DNA of 64,000 nucleotides from positions 4,508,005 to 4,572,004 of the forward strand of contig JAESIW010000138.1 of the NCBI GenBank assembly GCA_016802295.1, in the 5' to 3' direction. Shown piece by piece: positions 11,178-21,939 of this stretch (positions are counted from its first letter, which is position 1; the number at the start of each line of letters is the position of its first letter). Under the pieces are notes generated by a model. The model saw nothing but the letters and a program-made list of their open reading frames with translations. It made no database searches and was not told where the DNA came from. A program made the position numbers and the translations under genes. This DNA is from Brachionus rotundiformis (lineage: Eukaryota; Rotifera; Eurotatoria; Ploima; Brachionidae).

Positions 11178-13380
11178 TTATAAATCTATCATTTTGACTT
11201 TTTCATTTATTGAATCATTATTGATTCTCTTCCTATAATTATGACCTCTAAATACTAACAGGTCTGGATCTGGATCTGTCTTATTTTTATTGAAAGTATT
11301 TGTTATTATGCTAACTGTAATACCAATAATAAAAACATTTAACACCGCTAGCAAGCTATACCAGTAATAGGACAAGTCATAAATTTTTCTAGGAAAAAAA
11401 TTGGTCAAAAGTTAAGATCAAAAAAGTAGAATTAGAAGAATACCTAAATCCTTCATTTGATGAAATTACACCAAAAGTCTCATTACGGAAGTTAACTGAG
11501 GTAGTTGAATTGTCAAAACATAGATTAACATCAAAATTTTTTGAAACAGGTTTTGTGCCGTACAGAATGGAGCTCAATCCGAGCCAAAAGTTAAATCCTG
11601 TGCTAATAAGTAACCCAGCCGTAGCTCCCTTAATTTAAAATAAATTATCAAAAATAATCTTAAATAATGTTTAATTTACGATTGAATTAGCAAATGGAAC
11701 CAGCATTCCTAGCATCATTACACCAAGTAAAGGACCTCCAAGAAGACCAAATATACTTAGAGAAAGTTGAAGAACTGTTGATCCAACATATTTACACAAA
11801 AATGCTAAACACATGGTTATTATTCCAAAGAAACCGGCTTAAAATTATTAATTTTAGTTTTTTTTAATCATAACAATTATTAAGGCTAAATTACCAAGAA
11901 AATTGGTGGTAATTATTGATCGTTGATGAGACAAGTTTTTTAGTTTATAAAATGTATAGGTTGGATAAATAAAATCATGAAGAAAAACAGCTGAAAGAGA
12001 GTTTAGGCCAGATGATATTGTGCTGAGAGCGGCACTGTAAATACATGCAATGAATATTCCGGACAGACCATGGAAATTTTTGAATAAATCAACTACAAAA
12101 AAAGGCAATAATTGATCATAATTTGATATCTTATTGCTTAATAACGGGTCGCAGCCAAAATAATTGGCATATGCTACAAAACCACAAACACAGCAAATAA
12201 CCAAAATGGAAAATGTTCCTAAAAGATTAATCATCATTGCTCTGAATTGAAATAAAATTAATATTAATTAAAAAAAAAAGTGTATAAGTACATTTGAGCA
12301 TCTCTGACACTTGGTAATGTTAAATAACGTTGAATGGTAGCTTGATTGGAGCCGTAGACAGTTAGTGAGGTAAAAAAACCACCTATCATTATTGACCAAA
12401 ATGTGTGTCTCACAAACAGACTCGAATTAAAGCTTAAAAAAGATAGTTAATTTTTTTCTCAATATAATAATTAGATTGAATACTCAAAAAATTCAAGTCT
12501 TTGTCCCTCTTTTAATCTTTGATAAATGATTTCGATTCCACCTACTTTATTTATGCCGAGAACAATTGTTAAAACTAGTCCTGAAAACATGACTATTGAC
12601 TGGAATGTATCAGTAAATACCTTGAACAATAATTGATTTAATAATTAAATTATATCATCACTTAAATAAATTTTACTTACAACTGCTTTCATTCCTCCAA
12701 GGCTGGTATAAATTGTACACACTAACCCCGTTGATACTATTGACAACCATAGAGGTATACCAGTTACTTAAAAATGATTATTTAAAACAAAAATTTTTAA
12801 TATATTTGGTATACCTTGTTCGATTGCCAATGAAGGGGAATATAAAACTACAGCCATGTAGCAAAACTTATAAAAAGTTTAATTTAATTAATTAGATAAT
12901 TAACAAAATGACCAACCATTTGAATACAAAATATGATCGACGCACACGTCCTGACTGAGTTATTAAATCTTCTTTGTAAATACTAGATTATTTATTTATT
13001 AAGGCTTGATAAAAAATAGGCTAAAATTTCACCTCGTAGGCACTGGTTATGCCAAGTCTATGATAAAAGGGGACAAAAAAGATAGCAGCAAACGGTTGGG
13101 TAATGAAATACGAGATCCCAATCAACATATACATTGAACCAAATTGGTACATTTCCCTGGGAAAGCCTAATATTGAAATGGCCGACGTAAAACTGGCCAT
13201 TATGGACATTGCCACAGGAAATATTTTCAGTTTTCTGCCACCCAGTAGCACTCTTTCCACGCTTTTTTTGTGTCTATCCTTCCAAGCATAATAAAAACCA
13301 ATACCAGCTGAGATTAAAAGCATTAAGAAAAAGAGAGCATAATCAATGTAGCTGAATTTATTGATAACAACCGTGTTCAT
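11178..13380 (-). CDS. SLC5-family Na+-coupled transporter (SMCT/SMVT-like)
   Basis: A sodium:solute symporter of the SLC5 group nearest the monocarboxylate (SLC5A8/12) and multivitamin (SLC5A6) carriers. Ten exons join in frame to about 576 aa: 13380-13033, 12982-12917, 12866-12815, 12766-12681, 12620-12484, 12432-12292, 12241-11895, 11837-11680, 11628-11444 and 11388-11178. Visible signatures are LGGRKLKIFPVAMSIMASF with SAISILGFPREMY in exon 1 (TM1-2 region), GLVCTIYTSLGGMKAV in exon 4, and VYGSNQATIQRYL in exon 6. Exon 7 has the conserved GIFIACIYSAALSTISSGLN, and exon 10 has YDLSYYWYSLLAV. Introns are 46-85 bp. Substrate cannot be deduced. Every junction keeps phase, so the model is solid although by eye. 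Confidence 0.92.
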
Positions 13381-14555
13381 TCTAAAATTGATATTTTTAA
13401 TGATTTAATTAAACTTATTCTTGAAAAAATTATTATTCAAGCTTTTCATTAAGAAATTGTAAGATTTATTTTGCTAATTTGTCTGAAAAAATGGAACTAA
13501 ATTACTTAAATTTATGAAAAAACATAATTTATTGATTGTTATATAATTCAAATTGAAGAATACAAAAAATTTAAATGTAACAATTAATTAAATATTAATA
13601 AAATATAAATTTTCATCAAAAAATATTATAAATTTATCAGATTTTATTATTTAACATTAGAAGCACTAGAGAAGTCATTTTGACTTCTTTGGGAATTTTC
13701 AAGACCTGTAAATAATGAAGGGATAAAAATTTTCCAATAACTGCTTCTTTCAACCGTCTGATATTTGATTTTGTATATTTTATTTTGATATATGATATTT
13801 TACACACTGGCTTTATTTAGTGGTATTTTTTTACAATTTAAAAAATTACCGAATTTTCCTGGTGCTTCTAGTGTTATAATAATATTATTTTTGAATAGAT
13901 AAAGCTTTAATAAGCTATTTAAAAGTATAAAAGTTTGAAAAGTGATTTAAGGCAATTTATTAGTGAAATATTTTACTCTTAAAAATTATGAAAAAAAAGA
14001 TATGATTATGATATTGTTAAAAATTGGCGTTAAAATTTACTAAATTTTTATTTCAATTAAAAAAATATGTGTGCATTTAAGTTCTTATCAAATAGATAAA
14101 AAACAAATAAATCATCGTTTGTGGAGTATCAATCATGAGATGTGAACACTATTTAATGTGAAACACATACAGCTATACATTTGTTCATTAGAAAACCAAA
14201 GAAAGAAACTTTTAAAAGCTGACAACGAGCAGCTTACATTCTTTCCAAATTATTATATCATGCTTAAATAGGAAAAGTTCTGACTTTATCAAAAAAATAT
14301 AAAAATAATTCTTTATTATAACAATTAAATGTAAAAAATTAAAATTAGTATTATTATCTATTAGATCTAAGCTTGATAGGCAAAAAAAAAATTAAAAATT
14401 TAAGGCACAGTAAATAAGAATTAAAAATTTATAAAAATTAATATTTTTTATTCAAAAAGAAAATATTAAAAAATTTTAACTAATAAAATAAATTGTTATG
14501 TTTTTAATCTGGAAAAAATGAAAATGAAAAAAATGAAATTTATTTGGTATTGTTT
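13381..14555. other. Intergenic DNA, no gene seen
   Basis: Upstream flank of the SLC5 gene and 3' flank of a SEA-RR gene. No frame of interest and no repeat recognised. Confidence 0.55.
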
Positions 14556-14819
14556 CTAATTGAATCTACGATTTGGTCTTGGTCGAGGACGTGACTCATT
14601 GCTTTCTGGCGATTCTTGAGTCTCATTTCTTGGTAGTCTGGTTTGTTCTTCTGATGAATCATACATTCCTGTTACTTGATCATTTGATTCATTTGATTCA
14701 CTGTTTGAATCTGGTCTAAGACCTGGTCTTCCTCTTGGTGGACCTCTTCTAGCCTCGCTTGCAACCATTAATGAAGCTACCAAAGTAGCTATCAACAAAA
14801 TGCTCAATCCTTTGTTCAT
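14556..14819 (-). CDS. Small secreted Ser/Glu-rich peptide, SEA-RR family member 2 (pair 1, left)
   Basis: An 87-residue predicted secreted peptide of unknown function. The signal peptide is MNKGLSILLIATLVASLMVA, cleaved after SEA. The mature part begins RRGPPRGRPGLRP, continues with a Ser/Asn/Glu-rich centre (SNSESNESND) and ends in a basic PRPRPNRRFN tail. It is almost identical in sequence to the divergently oriented gene at 15448, lacking two residues (RP) after PGLRP. The two ATGs lie about 630 bp apart. Its upstream DNA carries promoter module A. An ACCAAATAAA after the stop (minus strand, about 14540) is a likely polyadenylation signal shared across the family. Confidence 0.88.
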   Translation of the reverse strand: MNKGLSILLIATLVASLMVASEARRGPPRGRPGLRPDSNSESNESNDQVTGMYDSSEEQTRLPRNETQESPESNESRPRPRPNRRFN

Positions 14820-14860
14820 TCTGATTTAAATTTTAGACTTTTTTCAATTATTTTTAAAAA

Positions 14861-14950
14861 AAATCGATTTATTTATATAGCGAAAATTTAGTCATAAATG
14901 TCAGAAACAAGTAATTAAGTAGCATTCGTTGGATTCATGCGTTTTAAAAT
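14861..14950 (-). promoter_or_regulatory. Promoter module A of SEA-RR gene 2
   Basis: Nearly the same block as 7354-7441, with the TATATAAATAAATCGATTT core on the minus strand, the GACATTTATGACTAAATTTT element and the GCGTTTTAAAA-side boundary. Placed about 45-130 bp before the ATG. Confidence 0.6.
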
Positions 14951-15329
14951 GAAACCCTATTCTCAATAGAAAATAAATTTCTCGACAAGGTATTTTTTAT
15001 ACTTTCTAGTCTGTTCGTTTTTCAAAGACTTGAGAAATAATTTTCTATAATTCATGATTTTGTTAAATAATTTAATGTATATTGAGTGCCTTTTTTTAAT
15101 GTTTATATTTGAAAAATCATGATTAAGTCTACTGTGGTTTTAGGCAACAGTACTAAACATATGATTTTTTAAAAAAGCTCATTAAATTGAGTTAATTAAA
15201 AACGCAAATTTGCGTTTGCATTTTTACATGATCATGATTCTTAAAATAATTGCCTAAAAAAATATGGTAAAACATTAATTGAAATAGGTGCCGAAAATTG
15301 GTTAAAAAACACTTAATTTTAAGTTGTTT

Positions 15330-15390
15330 GATTGTTCTAAAAAGACAATTCTTTTCAAATAAATTTAATAAATCAGTATAAAAATACTAT
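15330..15390 (+). promoter_or_regulatory. Promoter module B of SEA-RR gene 3
   Basis: Contains ATTGTTCTAAAAAGACAATT, an imperfect palindrome at 15331-15350, then a TATA box (AGTATAAAAATA, 15375-15386) about 65-75 bp before the ATG. The same arrangement occurs upstream of the genes at 18197 and 26927. Confidence 0.55.
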
Positions 15391-15447
15391 TCAACTAATA
15401 AAAAATCCAAAAGTAAAATTAAAAAAAAGTCTAAAATTTAAATCAGA

Positions 15448-15717
15448 ATGAACAAAGGATTGAGCATTTTGTTGATAGCTACTTTGGTAGCTTCATTAAT
15501 GGTTGTAAGTGAGGCTAGAAGAGGTCCACCAAGAGGACGACCAGGTCTTAGACCAAGACCAGATTCAAACAGTGAATCAAATGAATCAAATGATCAAGTA
15601 ACAGGAATGTATGATTCATCAGAAGAACAAACCAGACTACCAAGAAATGAGACTCAAGAATCGCCAGAAAGCAATGAGTCACGTCCTCGACCAAGACCAA
15701 ATCGTAGATTCAATTAA
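15448..15717 (+). CDS. Small secreted Ser/Glu-rich peptide, SEA-RR family member 3 (pair 1, right)
   Basis: An 89-residue predicted secreted peptide of unknown function and the head-to-head partner of the 14556-14819 gene. The coding sequences and about 100 bp of 3' flank are nearly mirror copies, so the pair looks like a recent inverted duplication or a gene-converted pair. The signal peptide ends at SEA, followed by RRGPPRGRPGLRPRPDSNSE and the SNES and PRPRPNRRFN tail. Unlike its partner it uses promoter module B, so the duplicates differ in regulation rather than in product. Confidence 0.88.
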   Translation: MNKGLSILLIATLVASLMVVSEARRGPPRGRPGLRPRPDSNSESNESNDQVTGMYDSSEEQTRLPRNETQESPESNESRPRPRPNRRFN

Positions 15718-17239
15718 AAACAATACCAAATAAATTTCATTTTTTTCATTTTCATTTTTTCCAGATTAAAAACATAACAATTTATTTTATTAGTTAAAAT
15801 TTTTTAGTCAATTATTTTCTTTTTGAATAAAAAAAATAATCGTTAGTTTCTATTATACAGCTTTTCGAAGTATATGAGACTTAAATTAAAAATATTCTGC
15901 ATCTTGATATTTTTTAAGAGAGTAAAAAATAAAAATTTAAAATTTAACTTTATTAATTTAAAAATTGCATATTTTTTGGAAGAAAAATTAAAGATGTTGG
16001 TAATATAATTACAGAAAATAGAATAATGAAGAAAAATCCTCGATAAATTGAAGCGTTAAAAATTTACCATAAGTTAGATATTAATTTACTCATTTGAATG
16101 AGTTATCACTTAAAAAAAATTTTTAAACGATTTCGCTAATAAAGCTATCTTGCTTCTCGATATAAGCAAAAAAGATTTTATCTAGAAATTGGGTAAAGAA
16201 TATGAAGAAGCTTACTAACTAAAAAAAAATTTGATTAATTTCCTTTCCTGTTCTCAGAATTCCAAACTTGAAAAAAGTATTATTCCTAACCATTTTGTTA
16301 CTAATTAAAATTTTCATTAGTTTTTGTCTCGAGACAAATTAGAGGTCCAGAAATTCACTTAAAAAGTTAAACGTTTTGTATTTAAATTATATCCAGGATA
16401 TCGACTTTATATGCGAGGATGATAGAAAGTAAGTGAATGTTAATTAATTAAAAATCAACACTTAATTACAGTAGTTAAAACATAAACAAAAAGTATTCAT
16501 AAAAGTTTCAAAAATGATAATTTTATTTTTGAAAACCATGATATATCAAGATTTTGAATAAGAGAATAATAATTAAATTAGGCATCGATATATTTTTTCT
16601 CCGCACAACCAATTCCTAGAAATAATAGAAACGAATTGCTAGATAGAATTATGTTTCAGTGAATATTAAGTTCTACGACAATTGGTCAACTGACCTAGAT
16701 TAATAGAAAAATCTACATAAAAGTTATATCTTACGCTATTTTTTGACTATTTTGCTTTGTATTCCACATTTTCCATTAGACTGATGCAATTTTAGTGATT
16801 GCGTATTCTCCATGTAGTCTTAAAAGCGAAGAATAAAGAGGGATTTACATCTCCTTATTAAGGTAAGTAGAAAAACTTTGGACCTTAATCTTTTTGATCT
16901 TTATCATTACTTTTTACTAAGAACTGCAAGAAAGCACTTTTCTCAATTCATATGCTCATTGGAGTTTATAAGATCTCATCATTCCAGTGTCTCTGCATAT
17001 TTTCGAATCGTTAAAAGACTATAAGTTATTTTTAAATTCTAAATTAGTGCGATCGAAGCCTAATTATAGATTGAGCTTAATATATATTTTTTAAATTGAA
17101 AGTAGGATTCTTAAACGTTTGAAAATATTTGAAGTAATACGTCTAAGTTAAGTAAATTCAAAAGTTAAATGAATATTAATGAAAATAACTCTTACTTGTT
17201 ATAATTTTTAAAAAATCCAAAAAATTTTTTTTACCTGGA
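15718..17239. other. Intergenic DNA, no gene seen
   Basis: Apart from the first 130 bp or so, which mirror the 3' flank of SEA-RR gene 2, nothing recognised. Confidence 0.5.
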
Positions 17240-17960
17240 ATTTAACTTTGTCCTTGTCGAAAGACTTTAATTTATTAAAAAAACACTCGAATTGACTAAA
17301 CCGACACATTTTGTACTCTCTACGTCGTCTGATATGAAATATTAGATTCAACCAATGGCAAAATACATGAAAACGACGAAGTCTCTTGTCATCTCTCTCC
17401 TCCGTGATCATTACTTCTGTTGTCCCCAAAGGCTTCAGATCTCAAACCGCATCACTTTTAAATTTCTGTTCCTGTTCAATAATTTCATTCGTTCTTTGCC
17501 TGCGCATCATCCATTCTCCTTTTCTTCTAAAAAATTCGGATCCTCAATTGTCTGTATTGCTGGATTCCGTGAAGCGCTTGACAGATTCGTCAACAGCTTG
17601 CGGCCCTAACGAACTCACAAATAGCTAATTAAGCTTCTTTGGCCTGATCCCTTTACAGACATCTTTTTGACATATAACTGCTTAAAAGCTTTGCTTTAAA
17701 AGCTTTCTTGGACGTTTATTCGCTTAGTATATTCACCGATGTCCCAATGTCTAAAAAAAAGTCTGTCTCTGATCCATTCACCACCAATGTAGCTCTTGGT
17801 CGATCATTCATCTATGTTTCTAAATATACCAGGTTCGATTTCTTTTTGAATCCTTAAATTTAAGCTTATTCATCGCATACAAATACTGACCTCGGAGACG
17901 CCTTCGATTGCACTGTGTACATTTATCCGTTCATTTACTGATCTTGTAAACTTGTATCTT
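17240..17960 (-). mobile_element. Decayed LTR-retrotransposon fragment with protease-like segment
   Basis: This block is visibly less AT-rich than its surroundings and broken by stops on both strands. On the minus strand at about 17803-17721 a frame reads VVNGSETDFFLDIGTSVNIL. That resembles the retropepsin active-site region of Ty3/Gypsy elements, with D-I-G where D-T/S-G is expected. A CTQC pair upstream could be a leftover zinc knuckle. No LTRs, RT or integrase recognised. Confidence 0.45.
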
Positions 17961-18027
17961 TGGATTTATCAAACGATTCAGATTTTCTGGTACTTTTTAA
18001 CATTTTAAATCAAGAACAGGTGGTTAA

Positions 18028-18180
18028 TTTATTTATAAATCAATTTTCTTTTTAAAATGAAAATTTTAATTTAAAAGAGGATTTAATTGTTCAAAAAGAC
18101 AATTATAATTCATTTTAATTAATAAAATCAGGTAAAAAATTACTATAAAAGTTCGAAAAATGAAAAGATTTTAAACAGTC
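18028..18180 (+). promoter_or_regulatory. Chimeric promoter (A tail plus module B) of SEA-RR gene 4
   Basis: 18028-18076 matches 27535-27579, the downstream part of module A. Module B follows: ATTGTTCAAAAAGACAAT palindrome, then an ACTATAAAAG TATA box at 18142-18151. The 102 bp at 18079-18180 are, by eye, identical to the reverse complement of 26944-27045. The B segment sits between TTTAAAA and TTTTAAA where the 27600 gene has a single TTTAAAA. Confidence 0.6.
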
Positions 18181-18196
18181 TAAAATTTAAGTAAAA

Positions 18197-18463
18197 ATGA
18201 ACAAAGGATTGTGCATTTTGTTGATAGCTACTTTGGTAGCTTCATTGATGATTGAAAGCGAAGCTAGAAGAAGAGGAAGACCTGGTCTAAGATCAAGACA
18301 AGATTCAAGCAGTGAATCAAGTGGATCAAGCGAATCGAGTGAATCTAGTGAATCAAGAGAATCAGATGAATCAAATAATAAAGTAACAGTAATGCAAGAT
18401 ACTACAGAACCACAAACTATTTTACCAGGAAATGAGAGTCAAGATACAACAGTAAGCAACTAG
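18197..18463 (+). CDS. Small secreted Ser-rich peptide, SEA-RR family member 4
   Basis: An 88-residue predicted secreted peptide of unknown function. The signal peptide is MNKGLCILLIATLVASLMIE, ending SEA. The mature chain starts RRRGRPGLRSRQD, then a serine/glutamate repeat tract (SSESSGSSESSESSESRESD) and a Thr/Gln-rich end. It belongs with the 26.7 and 27.6 kb copies: all three stop after TTVSN, where copies at 14.6 and 15.4 kb read on. The DNA of the lost basic tail remains downstream as GACCAAGATCAAATCGTAAA. It has no divergent partner. The single Cys lies inside the signal peptide. Confidence 0.87.
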   Translation: MNKGLCILLIATLVASLMIESEARRRGRPGLRSRQDSSSESSGSSESSESSESRESDESNNKVTVMQDTTEPQTILPGNESQDTTVSN

Positions 18464-19248
18464 CTACATACATGACCAAGATCAAATCGTAAATCCATTT
18501 AAAGACAGTACCAAATAAATTCTTAATTCTTTCCTTTCAAAAAATAAAAAAAAACCAAAAAAATTATTTAAATTTTTTAACTTTATTATTGGATTATATC
18601 CTTTTTAAATAATAAAAAAAAGCTTAAGAATAAACTTTCTAATGTTTTTTTTTTGATATTTAAGAATCAATAACTACAGTTTTAAAGGTGGGCGATTAAA
18701 TATTTACATTCAATACATTTTTATTCGATAAAGACTTATCCAAATCAAATTTTCGAATCGCTAATTATTGTGGTGCCATAACTTTTTAACTGAGGCTGAG
18801 ATTGAGGATGATGAGTCTGTGAGTTAGGCTGCAGTTCAGGTAGAACATTATAAATAATTTTTGAGATGAAAAATATTTTTACGAAATAAATCTCATTTAT
18901 TAATAATGCAATTTAGAATCAAAAATAAAAATATAAATATTTGTCATGCTTTTGAACAATATTAACAAATCAGTTCATTTTCCTTTTCTTTTAATTATCT
19001 CTTGCAAAACTTTTGAAAAAGTAGTTATTATTTATATAATTTAGAGGAAGGTTACTATTCTAAAATGTTTGATGTATCTCTGTAAATGACCTGGTTTTAA
19101 TGTATCAATGAATATTTAATCGAAGCCGTTATATTATCAAGATTCCTTGTTGACCAGCTTTTTATGAATTTTTTAAGGTATTACATTGATATCTGGCGAA
19201 TTAGCCGGCATTATCTCTTTAAAAGGATATTTATTTTAATGACAAAAA
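18464..19248. other. Intergenic DNA, no gene seen
   Basis: Begins with the conserved 3' flank of SEA-RR gene 4, including ACCAAATAAA. Nothing else recognised. Confidence 0.5.
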
Positions 19249-20325
19249 TCAGTTTCAATTTTCGGTTCTTATATCTATAATTAATAAATGGAACAAAATG
19301 TTTCTTAAATAAAAATGAATAACGAATGCGGTTTGGATTGTTTCTAAAAATCAAGAATAGTATTTCAAACAAGAAGAAAACGTAATATTTAATAGAAGGC
19401 TTAAAAAATTTAACTAAGAGTTTGTCTTTGATCTCTTAATCAAGGCAAAATTGTTGCAAGTTAAAAGAAGCAAGGTCGAAAACAATTCAAAACATCTTTA
19501 AGCAATATTAAAAAATCGTTTTATGATGATTCGAATTAAAAGAACTTCTAGTTTAAAAGTTAAAATGAATCTGAAAAAAAAATTTTGAAAATATTTAACT
19601 TTTTAAAAACTGGTGCAATTTTAAAAAAAAATGAATTAATTTTTTATAATTAATCAAAATTTAGAGTAGATGAATAAAACAGTAAGACTTTTTTAGGGGA
19701 GGTCGAAAATATTTATTTTTGGCTTAAGGGTCTGAATCTTTACTAATCAAAGAATAATTTTGAAATATTATATTTTTATTAAAATTAATTTATATTGAAA
19801 AATGTATTAATTTAAAAAAAAATATATTTTTTTATTTATTATGTTTTTTCAGACACGCTGCCTTGTGTCTTTCGAAATTCGGCCGCTTTGACGACCTTGC
19901 TGACCATTGTCTTTTAAAATGCTCACATACCTTCTTTGGGCTTTCTTCTTGAGATTCAGCAATTGCTGTTGCTGATTCTTAAATTTAGATTTTTTCTTAA
20001 AAATATTTCTTATTTTGAAAGTCTTGACTCACAGGTTTAATTATTAGTTCTTTCATCTCTTTAATTTGTTGCACCAATTCTTTATTCGACTCGGTCAGGT
20101 CCTCTATTTTTGCTGAATGTATTCTGTCTTTTCTTTTTAAGACCGAAATGTGATCTTTTGATTTTTTTTCCTTATTCTTTGGGAAAATTTAATATAAAGA
20201 TTATATTTCAATTAGGTTAGGGCTAGGATTTAATTATTTTATTACTTTTATCCAATGTCACTAACATTTTGTTCCAATTATCAATTCCAGATACAAGAAC
20301 CGAAAAGTGAAACTGATTCAGGAAA
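19249..20325. repeat. Inverted-repeat pair bounding about 1 kb
   Basis: About 55 bp at 19255-19312 recur in inverted orientation at 20320-20262; shared words include AATCAGTTTCA, TTTTCGGTTCTT and GGAACAAAATGTT. The enclosed DNA holds the two coiled-coil exons. No target duplication or transposase was identified. A GGGT(T)CTGAATCTTTAC word is also found directly repeated at 19729 and 20395. This could be an uncharacterised transposon or a local rearrangement. Confidence 0.45.
19849..20176 (-). CDS. Two terminal exons of a coiled-coil (possibly bZIP-like) protein, partial
   Basis: Two minus-strand exons, 20176-20033 and 19977-19849, join in phase 0 through a 55-bp GTGAGT..AG intron and end at a stop. 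They encode 90 residues: a Lys-rich start (NKEKKSKDHISVLKRKD), a heptad-like leucine/isoleucine stretch (KIEDLTESNKELVQQIKEMK), then a Gln-rich, basic end (NQQQQLLNLKKKAQRRY). The first exon is preceded by a plausible acceptor, so upstream exons should exist, but none could be placed. The pattern is loosely like a bZIP C-terminus. The exons lie within an inverted-repeat pair, so they might belong to a mobile element. Confidence 0.35.
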
Positions 20326-20583
20326 ATAATTCTAAACCTACATCAGAACTATGCGTAGATTTATTGAAAAATTTAAAAATCGGTTGGGTATTTTGGGTTC
20401 TGAATCTTTACAGTCTTATATAAAGTATATCTTATTTAAGCCTTTTTTTTTCATAATTTAATCAAACGAATCTACTAAATCATAGGAAATTTTTTGTTTA
20501 ATTAATAATGTACAGTCAAAGTCGTATTCAAGAAAAGGAAGATGTCGCTATGGTAATACACAACATACAAAAAATTATTTCTT

Positions 20584-21123
20584 ATGATTGACAATTTAAT
20601 TTCTAAACGGCCCAAGTCTGTCAATTGTGACTTTGAACTAGCTGCTATCAATACGGCAAAGTTAGTATTTAGTTGTGATATATATGGGTGTTATTTTCAT
20701 CTTTCACAGTCATTTTGGAAACGAATTCAACAAGGAGGTTTAAAAAGTTGGTTCAAAGACGAGAAGTTAAGACTTATTTTCAGAAAAACTCAAGGGTTAG
20801 CATTTGTTAAAGAAGAAGATGTAAGAGCTTGTTTTCAATTGATCAAAGATGAAGCATCTAATTCAGCCAAAAGTTTTCTTACTTATATTGAGAATAACTA
20901 TGTCGGTAGTGATTCAAAGAAGCCAAGATTTCAAATTGATTTTTGGAATCTACATAATCGTGTAAAACTAGAATTGCCTAGAACAAACAATAGTATCGAA
21001 TCTTGGCATTCAAGAATTAGTAAAGAGGCATGCAAAAATATAACCATTTTGGGTGGATTGGCTAATTTGATCAATGAAAAAGTCTATAACATCAATAATT
21101 CGAGAAAAAAAATTGTTGCTTAG
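20584..21123 (+). mobile_element. MULE transposase fragment
   Basis: The 179-codon frame has the central-to-C-terminal signature of Mutator-like (FLYWCH-associated) transposases. NCDFELAAINTAKLVF contains the second catalytic Asp. IYGCYFHLSQSFWKRIQ is the conserved C/H/W block, followed by LAFVKEEDV and NNSIESWHSRI. The N-terminal zinc-finger and first catalytic Asp regions are missing, so this is a 5'-truncated or frame-broken copy. Dispersed TTGTCCA and TTCTATGA motifs follow immediately downstream. Confidence 0.8.
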
Positions 21124-21600
21124 TTGTCCAAATTAATTGATAAACATTTTATTTTTTTATTAATTAATCAACTGGCTTTAAATTAATTCTATTTAATTTT
21201 TATTCTATGACAATCTTTTCTACTAATTTTTTTTCTATGAATAATTAATAATGGTATTCTATCAATTATTTTTCTATGAGTTAAGTTTTCTATGAAAAAA
21301 AAATTCTATGAATTGTCCATTTCTCGTGAAAACAACTTGTGACACCAAGAAAATATAATCTAGGAAAAAGAAAATGAAAATTAGATAATTAAAGATTTTT
21401 TTATTTGATTTGAAAGAGATTTTATTTTAACTTTTTTTTTATTTGTCCAACAACTTTTTTGATAGTCCAACTGTTACTCTAATCGTCCGCCTATTTTTTT
21501 AATTGTCCAGGTAAGTTTTAGATTTTTTTTATCTTTTTAAATTGTCCATCTAATCGAACAACATGATTGTCCATCAAAGCTACAAGACACCAAATCTCAA
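21121..21600. repeat. Motif-rich tract downstream of the MULE fragment
   Basis: TTGTCCA or close variants recur about eight times at 21123-21580, and TTCTATGA five times at 21205-21312. Arrays of short subterminal motifs are typical of some DNA-transposon ends, where transposase binds. A matching array on the other side of the transposase was not found. Confidence 0.5.
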
Positions 21601-21939
21601 AAATCAAACATTTCTTCAGAATTTACACCAACCTCATTTGGACTTATTGAAGCTTAATTTTTTCCAATTGAAAAAGAAATAAGAAGACTATCTAAGAAAA
21701 TAATTTTATCTGTTTTTCAATTGAATATAAAAAATGACGATTTTATAAATGCAATAAAATAAATATAGATTAAATTATTTAAGATAAAATATTTTATTTT
21801 AATAAATGATTCTAATTTAAATTATTCAATGCCAAAAAACTTTTTCTGTTTAAATTAAAACAATGTACAAGAAAAAAAATTATAAATTTAATCTAAAGTA
21901 TCTTTTAAAGTTGGACATTGAAACTTAAACTTAAATTTC

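Noticed and set aside
17355..17628. Two overlapping plus-strand frames of 80-84 codons
   Set aside because: They lie antisense to the retroelement relic, and length is explained by the block's higher GC content.
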